Assembly: GCF_000312445.1 (NCBI RefSeq)
Contig: NZ_HE997183.1
Span: 999-64,998, forward strand
Direction of reading: 5' to 3'
Source: Phocaeicola abscessus CCUG 55929
Lineage (GTDB): Bacteria; Bacteroidota; Bacteroidia; Bacteroidales; Bacteroidaceae
DNA: 64,000 bases
The translations under genes were made by a program, and so were the position numbers. The notes beneath the pieces were generated by a model. It did no database searches. It was not told the origin of the DNA and saw only the letters and a list, made by a program, of their open reading frames with translations. Shown piece by piece: positions 8,890-20,939 of the stretch (its first letter is position 1; each line of letters starts with the position of its first letter).

Positions 8890-11397
8890 ATGAGCACGAG
8901 AAAAAAAGCAAGCAGTTTCATGTTGAGAAACGAAAACGATGATGACATTTCCATGTTGACGGAGATCCAAACCGACCCTGAAAGGATATCCAATGGCGAA
9001 ATCGATAGAGAAATACCCGTCATGCCCCTGCGGAATATGGTAATGTTCCCATCGGTCGTCATGCCCATCACGGTAGGTCGTCCCTCCACGCAGAAATTGA
9101 TAAACGTAGCCTATAGAAGCAAGCAGCCGATCGCCGTCGTTTGCCAGATTCAAGCGGAAACGGAAGAACCGGATTATAACGATTTATTCCATATCGGCGT
9201 AATAGCGAAAATCCTGCGCGTATTCGAAATGCCGGGAGGAAACAGTACCGTGATTCTCCAATCGAACGGCCCTAAGATCACACTCGATGAGATCACCTCG
9301 TTTTCTCCTTACATGTCAGGCAAAGTGACCCCCGTTCCCGAAACCAAAGACGAAGAGAACATCGACGAATTCAAGGCCTTGACCGATACCTGCAAAGAGC
9401 TGACCACCAAGTTCATTGAAAAATCAGATAAATTGAGTCCAGATACCGTCTTCGCTATCAAGAACCTGGACGATGCCGAAATTTTAGTCAATTTCGTCTG
9501 TTCCAACTTCCCTTTCGAAGTCAATGAAAAAATTCAATTGCTAACCATCAACTCGCTAAAAGAGCGAATGTATAAACTGGTACAAATATTAAACAGGGAA
9601 ATCAAGCTGGCCGATATCAAACAAAATATCCAGATGCGAACTCGGGAAGACATCGACCGCCAACAGAAAGAATATTTCCTGCAACAGCAAATCAAGAATA
9701 TTCAAGACGAGTTAGGCGGCAGTTCGGAAGATGATACCAACGAATTGCGCAAAAAAGGCATGAAAAAGAAATGGCATGCGGACGCGGCCGCTATCTTCGA
9801 TAAGGAAGTCACCAAGTTGGAACGCATCAATCCCCAATCGCCCGACTATAACGTCCAGCTCTCTTATCTGCAAACGTTGCTCGACTTGCCGTGGAACGAA
9901 TACACCCCTGACAACCTGAATATCAACCATGCAGAACGTATTCTCAATAAAGACCACTACGGGTTGGAAAAAGTAAAGGAACGCATCTTGGAACACTTAG
10001 CTGTGCTACAGCTGAAAGGCGATATGAAATCACCGATCATTTGTCTTTACGGGCCGCCGGGAGTGGGGAAAACATCATTGGGCAAATCCATCGCCGCTTC
10101 CCTGAAGCGGAAATACATCCGCATGTCGTTAGGCGGCGTCCATGACGAAGCGGAAATTCGCGGCCATCGGAAAACCTATATCGGCGCCATGCCAGGCCGA
10201 ATCATCAAGAGTCTGATCAAGGCCGGTTCATCGAATCCGGTGATCATTCTTGACGAAATAGACAAACTGAACAGAGATGCTCACGGCGATCCAAGTTCCG
10301 CCATGCTCGAAGTGCTTGATCCGGAACAAAACAGTTCGTTCCACGACAATTATGTGGATATGGATTACGACTTGTCGCACGTCCTTTTCATCGCCACGGC
10401 AAACGTATTGAATACCATCCCCCCTCCACTACTCGACCGGATGGAGCTGATCGAAGTCAGCGGATATATTACGGAGGAGAAGATCGAAATTGCGCGTCGC
10501 CATTTGATTCCGAAAGAAATGGAAGCAAACGGCATGAAGAAGGACGATGTCAAGTTCTCCAAACAAGCTCTCGAGCTCATCATCGAAAGTTATACGCGCG
10601 AAAGCGGCGTTCGTGAATTGGAAAAGAAAATCAATAAAATTATCCGAAAACTCGCCCTCCAACAAGCCCGTGACGGTTATCCGAGCACACGGAACGTCAG
10701 GCCGGCGGAGGTGAGAGAACTGTTAGGTATCCCCGAATATAACAAGGACAAATACCAAGGCAACGAATACGCCGGCGTGGTAACCGGATTGGCCTGGACC
10801 TCCGTAGGCGGCGAGATTCTGTTCATCGAAACAAGTCTAAGCAAGGGCGCAGGCAACCGACTGACCTTGACCGGCAACTTGGGCGACGTGATGAAAGAAT
10901 CGGCCATGTTGGCTTTGGAATACATCAAAGCCCACGCTTCGTTGCTCGATCTGCCTGACGGTATTTTCGAAAACTGGAATATCCACATCCATGTTCCCGA
11001 AGGAGCCATTCCCAAAGACGGGCCGTCGGCGGGAGTCACGATGGCGACCTCTTTAGCCTCGGCGTTGACGCAACAAAAAGTAAAACCGAACTTAGCCATG
11101 ACAGGTGAAATCACGTTAAGAGGAAAAGTATTGCCCGTGGGCGGCATCAAAGAGAAAATCTTAGCGGCTAAACGCGCCGGCATCAAAGAAATTATTTTGT
11201 GCGAAGATAATCGCAAAGACATCTCGGAGATCAATCCCATTTACCTGGAAGGACTGATTTTCCACTATGTAAAAGACATTAAAGAAGTATGGAAACTTGC
11301 CCTGACAGGAGAAAAAGTAAAAGATGCCATCGATTTCGAGAAGTTGTTGAAAGAGGGGACGAAAAAAGAGAAAAAAACAGAAAAGAATGACCTTTGA
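8890..11397 (+). CDS. lon: ATP-dependent Lon protease
   Basis: Lon is a cytoplasmic AAA+ serine protease that degrades misfolded and regulatory proteins. The 835-residue protein has the N-terminal substrate-binding LON domain (EIPVMPLRNMVMFPSVVMPI, from about 41). Walker A is GPPGVGKT (388-395), Walker B is VIILDEID (451-458), and the C-terminal protease domain carries the catalytic serine in KDGPSAG (Ser713). The partner lysine lies in the GGIKEK motif about 40 residues later. A charged tail rich in Lys/Glu ends the protein. It heads an operon: its last 11 bases overlap tgt. Confidence 0.97.
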   Translation: MSTRKKASSFMLRNENDDDISMLTEIQTDPERISNGEIDREIPVMPLRNMVMFPSVVMPITVGRPSTQKLINVAYRSKQPIAVVCQIQAETEEPDYNDLFHIGVIAKILRVFEMPGGNSTVILQSNGPKITLDEITSFSPYMSGKVTPVPETKDEENIDEFKALTDTCKELTTKFIEKSDKLSPDTVFAIKNLDDAEILVNFVCSNFPFEVNEKIQLLTINSLKERMYKLVQILNREIKLADIKQNIQMRTREDIDRQQKEYFLQQQIKNIQDELGGSSEDDTNELRKKGMKKKWHADAAAIFDKEVTKLERINPQSPDYNVQLSYLQTLLDLPWNEYTPDNLNINHAERILNKDHYGLEKVKERILEHLAVLQLKGDMKSPIICLYGPPGVGKTSLGKSIAASLKRKYIRMSLGGVHDEAEIRGHRKTYIGAMPGRIIKSLIKAGSSNPVIILDEIDKLNRDAHGDPSSAMLEVLDPEQNSSFHDNYVDMDYDLSHVLFIATANVLNTIPPPLLDRMELIEVSGYITEEKIEIARRHLIPKEMEANGMKKDDVKFSKQALELIIESYTRESGVRELEKKINKIIRKLALQQARDGYPSTRNVRPAEVRELLGIPEYNKDKYQGNEYAGVVTGLAWTSVGGEILFIETSLSKGAGNRLTLTGNLGDVMKESAMLALEYIKAHASLLDLPDGIFENWNIHIHVPEGAIPKDGPSAGVTMATSLASALTQQKVKPNLAMTGEITLRGKVLPVGGIKEKILAAKRAGIKEIILCEDNRKDISEINPIYLEGLIFHYVKDIKEVWKLALTGEKVKDAIDFEKLLKEGTKKEKKTEKNDL

Positions 11398-12517
11398 ACT
11401 GCAATATACGGATCCGAAATCGAATGCGAGAGCCGGATTGATCACGACTGCGCACGGACAGATCGAAACTCCCATCTTCATGCCGGTAGGAACCGTCGGA
11501 TCGGTCAAAGCAGTACATTTGCACGAACTGAAAAATGACATTCGGGCTCAGATCATTTTAGGCAATACCTATCATTTGTACTTACGCCCGGGATTGGATA
11601 TCCTCGAACGCTCCGGAGGACTGCACCGCTTCAATGGCTTCGATCGCCCGATCCTGACGGACAGCGGAGGATTCCAAGTCTTTTCTCTGGCGGGAATCCG
11701 GAAAATGAAAGAAGAAGGCGTGGAATTTCAATCGCATATCGACGGTTCCAAGCACCTCTTTACCCCCGAGAAAGTAATAGATATCGAACGCACGATTGGG
11801 GCTGACATCATCATGGCCTTCGACGAATGTCCGTCGAGTACTTCGGAATATGCATACGCCGCAGCATCCGTCGAGCGTACGCACCGCTGGTTGGACCGGT
11901 GTCTCAAACGCTTCGATGAAACGGCTCCCCGATACGGGTACGAACAATCCTTGTTCCCCATCGTTCAAGGCTGCATCTATCCGGATTTGAGACGACGCTC
12001 GGCCGAATACATCGCTTCCAAAAATGCCGACGGAAACGCTATCGGAGGCCTGGCCGTAGGCGAGCCGACTGAAAAAATGTACGAGATGATCGAGTTGACC
12101 AATGCGATCCTCCCCTCAGACAAACCCCGCTACCTGATGGGAGTGGGAACCCCTGCGAACCTGCTGGAAGGTATTGAAAGAGGCGTCGACATGTTCGACT
12201 GCGTGATGCCGACCAGAAACGGCAGAAACGGTATGTTATTCACGAAAGACGGCATCCTGAACATGAAAAACCTGAAATGGGCAGACGATTTCTCGCCCAT
12301 CGAAGCGACGGGAGCCTCGTATGTGGACACCGCTTACAGCAAGGCTTACCTGCGACATCTGTTTCACGCTCAGGAGTTGCTGGCCATGCAAATCGCTTCG
12401 GTCCACAACCTGGCCTTTTACCTGTGGCTGGTCGGCGAAGCGAGGAAACATATCGTCGAAGGAGATTACGCCGCATGGAAACCGAATATGGTGAAACGAC
12501 TTTCTACCAGATTATAA
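11387..12517 (+). CDS. tgt: tRNA-guanine transglycosylase (queuosine), lacking the usual zinc cysteines
   Basis: The enzyme exchanges guanine-34 of GUN-anticodon tRNAs for preQ1 in queuosine synthesis. The 376-residue protein shows TDSGGFQVFSL (Asp about 91), GGLAVGEP and the nucleophile region FDCVMPTRNGRNG. Most bacterial Tgt proteins bind zinc through CxCxxC plus His; here the aligned stretch reads GASYVDTAYSKAYLRHL with no cysteines, while the later VHN histidine remains. It overlaps lon by 11 bases and ends 3 bases before lptG, so the three are probably co-transcribed. Confidence 0.93.
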   Translation: MTFELQYTDPKSNARAGLITTAHGQIETPIFMPVGTVGSVKAVHLHELKNDIRAQIILGNTYHLYLRPGLDILERSGGLHRFNGFDRPILTDSGGFQVFSLAGIRKMKEEGVEFQSHIDGSKHLFTPEKVIDIERTIGADIIMAFDECPSSTSEYAYAAASVERTHRWLDRCLKRFDETAPRYGYEQSLFPIVQGCIYPDLRRRSAEYIASKNADGNAIGGLAVGEPTEKMYEMIELTNAILPSDKPRYLMGVGTPANLLEGIERGVDMFDCVMPTRNGRNGMLFTKDGILNMKNLKWADDFSPIEATGASYVDTAYSKAYLRHLFHAQELLAMQIASVHNLAFYLWLVGEARKHIVEGDYAAWKPNMVKRLSTRL

Positions 12518-12520
12518 ATA

Positions 12521-13756
12521 ATGAAAAACGCATCGACACGGATAAAGGAAGCAGTCAAAGCGGGTATCGAGCAGGTGACGGCCCTCGTCAACCGGATAAA
12601 GACTTTCCCGCGTTGGCTGGAAGCGCATCGGGAAGAATTGAAACCGAACAGGGAATGGCTTCGCATCCGTCATTGGCTAAAACGATTGGACATTTACATC
12701 ATCAAGAAATTTCTCGGAACCTATTTCTTCGCCATTGCGCTGATCATTTCCATCGCTGTGGTTTTCGACATCAACGAGAATATCGACCGGTTCATCAGCA
12801 ACAAGGCTCCCGTGCACGCCGTCATTTTCGATTATTACCTGAACTTCATCCCCTACTTCTCCAACTTATTCAGCCCCCTGTTCGTCTTTATAGCCGTTAT
12901 TTTTTTCACTGCGAAACTGGCGGAGAACTCGGAGATCATCGCCATGTTCTCCACCGGCATGAGCTTCAAACGGATGATGCGACCGTACATGATTTCGGCC
13001 GCTATCATTTCGATCCTGACCTTCGGCTTAGGGGCTTACGTCATCCCAAAGGGAAACGTCACCCGCCTGGACTTCGAAGATCAGTATAAGAAAAAAAGGA
13101 AGATGGAATACGTCCGCAATGTACAGTTGGAAGTGGACGAGGGCGTCATCGCCTACATCGAACGCTATGAAGACTTTAATAAAACCGGGTATCGCTTTTC
13201 GTTAGACAAGTTCAAGGAAAAGAAACTGATCTCGCATCTGACGGCCAGAAGCATTACTTACGATACGACGAACGTCTACAAGTGGACGATCAAAGACTAC
13301 ATGATCCGCCAGCTGGAAGGCATGAAAGAACATATCACCCGAGGAAGCCAGATAGACTCCGTCATCAAAATGGAACCGCGCGATTTCCTCATCATGAAAA
13401 ACCAGCAGCAGACGATGACCAGTCCGCAGTTGAGCGAATACATCGCCAAACAGAAGAAACGCGGATTCGCCAATATCAAAGAGTTCGAAATAGAATACCA
13501 CCAACGGATAGCCATGTCGTTCGCAGCCTTCATCCTGACCACGATCGGCGTCTCGCTCTCCTCGCGAAAGGTGAAAGGCGGAATGGGGCTCTACTTAGGA
13601 ATCGGCTTGGCGTTGAGCTTCTCGTATATCCTTTTTCAAACCGTATCGTCCACGTTCGCGGTTAACGGGAACACCTCCCCTTTGGTCGCCGTGTGGATAC
13701 CCAACATCCTGTACGCGTTCATCGCCCTCTATTTATACAAGAAAGCACCCAAATAA
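12521..13756 (+). CDS. lptG: LptF/LptG-family permease (YjgP/YjgQ)
   Basis: This inner membrane protein should be a permease subunit of the LptBFG transporter that extracts lipopolysaccharide for delivery to the outer membrane. It has 411 residues. The first 60 or so are a charged, amphipathic extension before the family core begins at LDIYIIKKFLGTYFFAIAL. Three membrane helices follow, then a periplasmic domain (about 190-310), then three C-terminal helices (AFILTTIGVSLSSRKVKGGMG onward). It is the last gene of lon-tgt-lptG. LptF and LptG are hard to tell apart from sequence alone. Confidence 0.88.
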   Translation: MKNASTRIKEAVKAGIEQVTALVNRIKTFPRWLEAHREELKPNREWLRIRHWLKRLDIYIIKKFLGTYFFAIALIISIAVVFDINENIDRFISNKAPVHAVIFDYYLNFIPYFSNLFSPLFVFIAVIFFTAKLAENSEIIAMFSTGMSFKRMMRPYMISAAIISILTFGLGAYVIPKGNVTRLDFEDQYKKKRKMEYVRNVQLEVDEGVIAYIERYEDFNKTGYRFSLDKFKEKKLISHLTARSITYDTTNVYKWTIKDYMIRQLEGMKEHITRGSQIDSVIKMEPRDFLIMKNQQQTMTSPQLSEYIAKQKKRGFANIKEFEIEYHQRIAMSFAAFILTTIGVSLSSRKVKGGMGLYLGIGLALSFSYILFQTVSSTFAVNGNTSPLVAVWIPNILYAFIALYLYKKAPK

Positions 13757-13909
13757 ATCCGTATACGTCCGAATTGCCGAACATCCGAGTCTGAATACCG
13801 TCCGCTGCCCGACCTGCCACGAACGCTTCGCCCTTTCTGTAGGAAATCGAACGATGTCCGCTTTACGTAAAAATTCATTTAAATGATTTGGAAAATCGGA
13901 AAAAGGATG

Positions 13910-13917
13910 TATCTTTG
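13910..13917 (+). promoter_or_regulatory. -7 promoter element for the tRNA-Arg pair
   Basis: TATCTTTG lies 30 bases before the 5' end of the first tRNA-Arg gene. Confidence 0.6.
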
Positions 13918-13946
13918 CACCCGTCGAATAAAAGAGGCAAGAAATC

Positions 13947-14020
13947 GGTTCCGTAGCTCAATTGAATAGAGCATCTGACTACGGATCAGAAGGTTTAGGG
14001 TTTGAATCCCTACGGAATCA
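13947..14020 (+). tRNA. tRNA-Arg (anticodon ACG), copy 1
   Basis: The acceptor GGTTCCG pairs with CGGAATC. The anticodon stem TCTGA/TCAGA encloses CTACGGA with anticodon ACG, whose A34 is normally edited to inosine. The T arm holds GTTTGAATC. The length is 74 nt. Confidence 0.95.
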
Positions 14021-14054
14021 CCGCCAAGCACTTTTATTCTCACAACAACAGAAC

Positions 14055-14128
14055 GGTTCCGTAGCTCAATTGAATAGAGCATCTGACTACGGATCAGAAG
14101 GTTTAGGGTTTGAATCCCTACGGAATCA
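14055..14128 (+). tRNA. tRNA-Arg (anticodon ACG), copy 2
   Basis: It is identical to copy 1 over the whole gene and separated from it by 34 bases. Only the bases outside the tRNA differ, which indicates a duplication of the tRNA. Both copies are probably processed from one transcript. Confidence 0.95.
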
Positions 14129-14250
14129 CCGCCAGGGGGCGTTAATCCAAGCAATCATCACTTTATTCTCGCCGATAATGCCGATCGGGATGTCTATCAA
14201 TGTATTTGAGGAAAAAATGAATACGCCATAGGCGGACAATAGGTCGATTA

Positions 14251-14387
14251 CGCAGGGAATTCAAACTCTCTGCGCGGTGAATTAAAATTGTGTGCGCAGA
14301 GAATTAAAATTGTGTGCGCAGAGAATTAAAATTGTGTGCGTAGAGAATTAAAATTGTGTGCGTAGAGAATTTAAACCCTCTGCGCAG
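14251..14387 (+). repeat. 22-bp tandem repeat, six units plus a partial unit
   Basis: Six head-to-tail 22-bp units start at 14251, 14273, 14295, 14317, 14339 and 14361, followed by a CGCAG remnant. The core units read CGCAGAGAATTAAAATTG plus TGTG. The first and last units differ from the middle ones in the same way (CTCTCTG and CCCTCTG in place of TTGTGTG), so the array has distinct end units. There are no spacers, so it is not a CRISPR. It lies between the tRNA-Arg pair and a gene fragment. Confidence 0.9.
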
Positions 14388-14394
14388 TTGTCAA

Positions 14395-14559
14395 GAGTTC
14401 CGTATCGAGTATATTCAATTGGACAATCGTGGACTATGCCTTGCTCTTTCACCCGACTCAAATAATGAAAGCACTTCCCCCTCTCTATTTCATAACTGTT
14501 TCCCGCATCTAACTATGACTTCTCCCGACTTGTTTACTAACTTGCCTTTGTTTTGTTGA
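14395..14559 (+). pseudogene. Fragment of a paralogue of the exported protein at 14774
   Basis: The translated segment FRIEYIQLDNRGLCLALS followed by PDSNNESTSPSLF aligns in register with YRIDVVNYENEGFCAKID followed by LESSNEAVTPSLY (residues about 35-65) of the intact gene downstream. The similarity starts right after the 22-bp repeat and fades toward the stop at 14557-14559. No signal peptide or C-terminal part is found. I infer a duplicated copy truncated at both ends. A start inside the repeat (14356) exists but gives an implausible protein. Confidence 0.55.
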
Positions 14560-14563
14560 ACAC

Positions 14564-14593
14564 AATATCTGCCTTTTGATGTCGGCAGATATT
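14564..14593. repeat. Inverted repeat between the gene fragment and the exported-protein gene
   Basis: A perfect 10-base stem, AATATCTGCC / GGCAGATATT, encloses a 10-base loop. No T run follows on either strand, so it is not a standard terminator. The rest of 14594-14773 is AT-rich and holds no gene that I can support. Confidence 0.6.
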
Positions 14594-14773
14594 CTACCGA
14601 GAGTAAAACTTCGTTCAGACGGGCGAGGAAAATTTTCATTCGTAATAATTCGGCTCGCCATATGTCGAATTTCAATTAAATTCTTTACCTTTACAGCGTT
14701 TCGTTATAAAACCATCTTACAAGCAGTTTAATCGCTTATCCGTTTTAAGAATTAGTAAAAAATTGTTTTTGCC

Positions 14774-15331
14774 ATGAAAAGAATTTTTGTCTTGCTATCG
14801 TTCGCTTGCATTGCGCTCTCCGGTTATTCGCAAGAGCATGCTTCGCAGTATTACATGTCGTACTTTGCGAAGTATTACCGTATCGATGTCGTCAACTATG
14901 AAAACGAAGGCTTTTGTGCCAAGATCGACCTCGAATCGTCCAACGAGGCCGTAACGCCGAGCTTATATATCAAATACGCGAATATTCCCAACTTCATCGT
15001 CAACTTGGAAATTATCAAAACCCGATTCGTCAAACATGCCTTACAAGCCGTAAAGGATGGGACGAAAAACGTCAAAACGCCTTTGGAATCATATTTTAAG
15101 CGAGGTTTCATAACGTATGCCACCAACTCGAAAATTTATCAGGACACCAACATCAAGATGAAAGCATTCTTTGAAGTCAAAGATGACGGCCAATGCCTCG
15201 CCGTGATCAAGTCGCCCGCCTTTACAGCGCCTAAAAGGGAAGCTGAGAACAATGCGCGAAGTTTTTTCATCTTCCAGACTCCCGATGAATTCGACGAGCT
15301 GATCGATCACCTGAAAAAGCTTACGAAATAG
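14774..15331 (+). CDS. Exported protein of unknown function
   Basis: The 185-residue product has a clear signal peptide (MKRIFVLLSFACIALSGYSQ) and no other membrane segment or lipobox, so it is probably periplasmic. I do not recognise the family. The mature part has a patterned first half (YRIDVVNYENEGFCAKIDLE) and a C-terminal segment ending DEFDELIDHLKKLTK. A truncated relative lies just upstream (14395-14559), so it belongs to a locally duplicated family. It converges with dapA, 9 bases apart. Confidence 0.65.
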   Translation: MKRIFVLLSFACIALSGYSQEHASQYYMSYFAKYYRIDVVNYENEGFCAKIDLESSNEAVTPSLYIKYANIPNFIVNLEIIKTRFVKHALQAVKDGTKNVKTPLESYFKRGFITYATNSKIYQDTNIKMKAFFEVKDDGQCLAVIKSPAFTAPKREAENNARSFFIFQTPDEFDELIDHLKKLTK

Positions 15332-15340
15332 GGTGTCCGG

Positions 15341-16234
15341 TCAACATCTGATGTTCAATTGATCCAAAATCACCCGCATTTTCTCGAACGTAGTAATGCG
15401 CGTGGGAACGAGGGGCAAACGGAGTTTATTTTCGATGAGACCCATGACGTTCAGCATGGCCTTAACGCCCGCCGGATTCCCGTCGACGAAAAGGAGTTTG
15501 AAGAGCTCGGCAAATTTATGATGGATAGGCAAGGCATGCTCGAAGTCGCCTCGCAAGGCCAGGCGTACCATCTTACCGAACTCGCGCGGGAAAGCGTTTC
15601 CAATCACGGAAATAACGCCCACGGCACCCAAGGCAAGCAGAGGAAAGGTAATGCCGTCGTCACCGGAAATGACATTGAAATGGGCAGGTTTGTGTTTGAT
15701 GATATCGTCCATCTGGGTAATATGGCCGGAGGCTTCTTTCACTGCTACTATATTCCGAAAATCTTGTGCCAGTCTCAACGTAGTTTCGGCTGTCATATTC
15801 ACTCCCGTACGTCCTGGAACATTATAAAGGACGATGGGCAGGTCGGTAGATTCGGAAATCGCTTTATAGTGCTGGTAAATACCTTCCTGCGAAGGCTTAT
15901 TGTAATAAGGCACTACCGCCAACACGGCATCCACTCCCGTAAAATCATCGTTTTTCAGCGTATCGATCACCGTTTGCGTGCAATTGGCGCCTACCCCCAA
16001 CAAGATGGGCAGCCGACCGCCGGCGCGCTCTATCACCGTCCGGGTGATCGCGGTCTTCTCCTCCTTGGTCAAAGTCGGAGTTTCAGCTGTCGTACCGAGA
16101 ACGCAGAGGAAATCGGTGCCATTTTGGAGTTGGTAATCGACCAGTCGCACCAATGCGGCGTAATCCACGCTTCCGTCTTCCTTGAAAGGAGTAATCAAAG
16201 CGACTCCCATTCCTCTCAATCTTGCCTGTATCAT
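15341..16234 (-). CDS. dapA: 4-hydroxy-tetrahydrodipicolinate synthase
   Basis: DapA condenses pyruvate with aspartate semialdehyde in the lysine/diaminopimelate pathway. The 297-residue protein has GVALITPFKEDGSVD, the GTTAETPTL phosphate loop, YNVPGRTG with the catalytic tyrosine, and the Schiff-base lysine in VAVKEASG. The start MIQARLRGMG was preferred to an upstream in-frame ATG at 16303 because a TACTTTTG promoter element (16262-16269) lies between them and because family proteins start here. It appears to be a single-gene unit. Confidence 0.95.
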   Translation of the reverse strand: MIQARLRGMGVALITPFKEDGSVDYAALVRLVDYQLQNGTDFLCVLGTTAETPTLTKEEKTAITRTVIERAGGRLPILLGVGANCTQTVIDTLKNDDFTGVDAVLAVVPYYNKPSQEGIYQHYKAISESTDLPIVLYNVPGRTGVNMTAETTLRLAQDFRNIVAVKEASGHITQMDDIIKHKPAHFNVISGDDGITFPLLALGAVGVISVIGNAFPREFGKMVRLALRGDFEHALPIHHKFAELFKLLFVDGNPAGVKAMLNVMGLIENKLRLPLVPTRITTFEKMRVILDQLNIRC

Positions 16235-16261
16235 AATCGAACTTTCCTCAGTGATCGGACA

Positions 16262-16269
16262 CAAAAGTA
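16262..16269 (-). promoter_or_regulatory. -7 promoter element for dapA
   Basis: TACTTTTG on the minus strand lies 28 bases before the chosen start at 16234. Confidence 0.55.
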
Positions 16270-16330
16270 CAACTAATAATTCGTTTTCGCGATAAATAAT
16301 CAACTATTTTTATCAGATGCTATTAAAAAG

Positions 16331-19132
<2,802 letters not shown>

Positions 19133-19147
19133 GCTACGACTACCCAA

Positions 19148-20059
19148 TCAAATTTCCAATGCTCCCACAATATCAGTTACAGAACGGTAACCATGCCTCT
19201 CCAAATAGTCGTCGATATAGGTTGCGACCTTTACCGTAACGGAGGGGTCGATAAAATTCGCCGTTCCTATTTGTACGGCGGTAGCGCCGGCTAAAAGGAA
19301 CTCAATAGCATCCTTTCCCTCCATAATTCCCCCCAAACCGATCACCGGTATTTTAACGGCGCGCGCCGCTTGCCATACCATACGCAAAGCGATAGGCTTC
19401 ACCGCAGCCCCGCTCATTCCTCCCGTCACGGTAGATAGGCAAGGACGGCGCTTTTCCGAATCGATGGCCATACCCAACAACGTATTTATCAACGAAACAC
19501 TATCCGCTCCCGCCGCCTCGGCGGCCTTTGCCATTTCCGCAATATCCGTCACATTGGGCGAAAGTTTTACGATCAGAAGCTTTTTATAGACTTGACGGAC
19601 AGCCCCGACCACCTCCTCGCACCCTTCCGTCGTTACGCCGAAAGCCATTCCGCCTTGTTTCACATTCGGGCAAGATACATTCAACTCAATGGCAGGAATC
19701 CGATCCAATTCGCCGACGATTCGAGCGGTCTCTACATAATCTTCTACAGAAGCCCCCGCCACATTCACAATCAAGGCCGATCGGATTTCTTTTATCTGCG
19801 GATAAATATGTTCGACGAAGTGATGTACGCCTTTGTTTTGTAATCCTACGGCGTTCAGCATGCCCATCGGCGTCTCCGCCATGCGTGGATACGGATTTCC
19901 CTCACGCGGATAACGTGTCGTCCCTTTAACGATGATTGCTCCTATCTCAGCCAAATCGACCAAATCTTCATATTCTTTGCCATAGCCGAAAGTTCCAGAA
20001 GCCGCCATCACCGGATTTTTCAACTCCAGACCGTTTATATTTACGCTCAAATCTGCCAT
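19148..20059 (-). CDS. pyrD: Dihydroorotate dehydrogenase B, catalytic subunit
   Basis: This FMN enzyme oxidises dihydroorotate to orotate in pyrimidine synthesis, passing electrons to NAD+ through PyrK. The 303-residue TIM-barrel protein has [24 protein letters not shown] with the class 1B catalytic cysteine, VKLSPNV, and the FMN phosphate loop GLGGI/GAT. The start [10 protein letters not shown] was chosen over an upstream ATG because it matches the family; it overlaps the last 13 bases of pyrK, so the two are translated from one message. Confidence 0.95.
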   Translation of the reverse strand: MADLSVNINGLELKNPVMAASGTFGYGKEYEDLVDLAEIGAIIVKGTTRYPREGNPYPRMAETPMGMLNAVGLQNKGVHHFVEHIYPQIKEIRSALIVNVAGASVEDYVETARIVGELDRIPAIELNVSCPNVKQGGMAFGVTTEGCEEVVGAVRQVYKKLLIVKLSPNVTDIAEMAKAAEAAGADSVSLINTLLGMAIDSEKRRPCLSTVTGGMSGAAVKPIALRMVWQAARAVKIPVIGLGGIMEGKDAIEFLLAGATAVQIGTANFIDPSVTVKVATYIDDYLERHGYRSVTDIVGALEI

Positions 20060-20826
20060 ACTAATTTCTTTATATTGAATACAGGTCCCTCTCGACATAC
20101 ACACATCCGACCGTCGACGGTATCTTCCACGCAGCACAAACATGCCCCCAGACCGCACGCCATTCTATTCTCCAGAGAGACTTCGCACTCTATACCGTTT
20201 CTCTTAGCATAACGGGCTACAGCAACCATCATCGGACGCGGTCCGCAGCAATAAATCATCGAAAAATGCTCTTGTTGAAGAACACTGTGTTGGGTGACAA
20301 AACCTCTTTCGCCGAAACTCCCGTCGTCCGTCGTCGCATAAAGCTTTCCTAATGCACGAAATAGCTCCAACTGGAGCAGATCTTTAGCCGAACGAGCTCC
20401 CAAGAGGAAAGATGGCCGGCCTCCCGACCGAACCATTTCCGCTCCCAAAAACAACAGCGGAGCCGTCCCGACCCCTCCTCCCACCAACAACGGCGCTTTC
20501 CCTTTGATACCGGAAGATACCGTAAAGCCATTCCCTAACGGAAGTAACACGTTCAACAGGTCTCCCGACCTTAACGTAGCTAATTGACGAGTACCATCAC
20601 CTACCAACTGAATGAGAAACCAAACTTCATTCTTCTCGCAACTCACATAATGAATGGAAATAGGGCGGCGAAGAAAGGTAGCAGGCGAATTATCCACACG
20701 AAGTTCCGCGAATTGTCCCGGTAGCATAGGAGGTAACTGATCGTCATGAGTTAGCTTCAGGAGCACATACTGATCATGAAGACGAATATTCTCCGTAACG
20801 ATTAGATCCAAAACGTATTTTTTCAT
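20047..20826 (-). CDS. pyrK: Dihydroorotate dehydrogenase B, electron-transfer subunit
   Basis: PyrK carries FAD and a [2Fe-2S] cluster and links PyrD to NAD+. The protein (259 residues from MKKYVLDL) has a ferredoxin-reductase fold: [10 protein letters not shown] for [19 protein letters not shown] for NAD(P), and the cluster cysteines in CGLGACLCC followed by the CVC of [10 protein letters not shown]. The start at 20826 is used because the upstream in-frame ATG at 20859 lies in the promoter (TATCTTTG, 20857-20864). Order pyrK-pyrD, with overlap. Confidence 0.95.
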   Translation of the reverse strand: MKKYVLDLIVTENIRLHDQYVLLKLTHDDQLPPMLPGQFAELRVDNSPATFLRRPISIHYVSCEKNEVWFLIQLVGDGTRQLATLRSGDLLNVLLPLGNGFTVSSGIKGKAPLLVGGGVGTAPLLFLGAEMVRSGGRPSFLLGARSAKDLLQLELFRALGKLYATTDDGSFGERGFVTQHSVLQQEHFSMIYCCGPRPMMVAVARYAKRNGIECEVSLENRMACGLGACLCCVEDTVDGRMCVCREGPVFNIKKLVWQI

Positions 20827-20856
20827 GAAATCGACTAATGCTTTGCCATTCTCGGA

Positions 20857-20864
20857 CAAAGATA
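20857..20864 (-). promoter_or_regulatory. -7 promoter element for pyrK-pyrD
   Basis: TATCTTTG on the minus strand lies 31 bases before the pyrK start used here and overlaps the discarded upstream ATG. Confidence 0.6.
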
Positions 20865-20939
20865 GGCATTTTACTTCGAACAGCCTTATGAACGTTCCAC
20901 GAAGTTTAATAGAAAGAATACAGGCTGTAAACGAAAAGA

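Noticed and set aside
13879-14231. ORFs across the tRNA-Arg pair on both strands
   Set aside because: The repeated peptide (ASDYGSEGLGFESLRN) is a translation of the duplicated tRNA sequence.
14251-14387. CRISPR array
   Set aside because: The 22-bp units are directly head to tail with no spacers, and no cas genes occur in the window. The 42-bp array is rejected for the same reason.
14490-14675. Minus-strand 61-codon ORF upstream of the exported protein
   Set aside because: It overlaps the gene fragment and an inverted repeat, has no promoter and no recognised relative.
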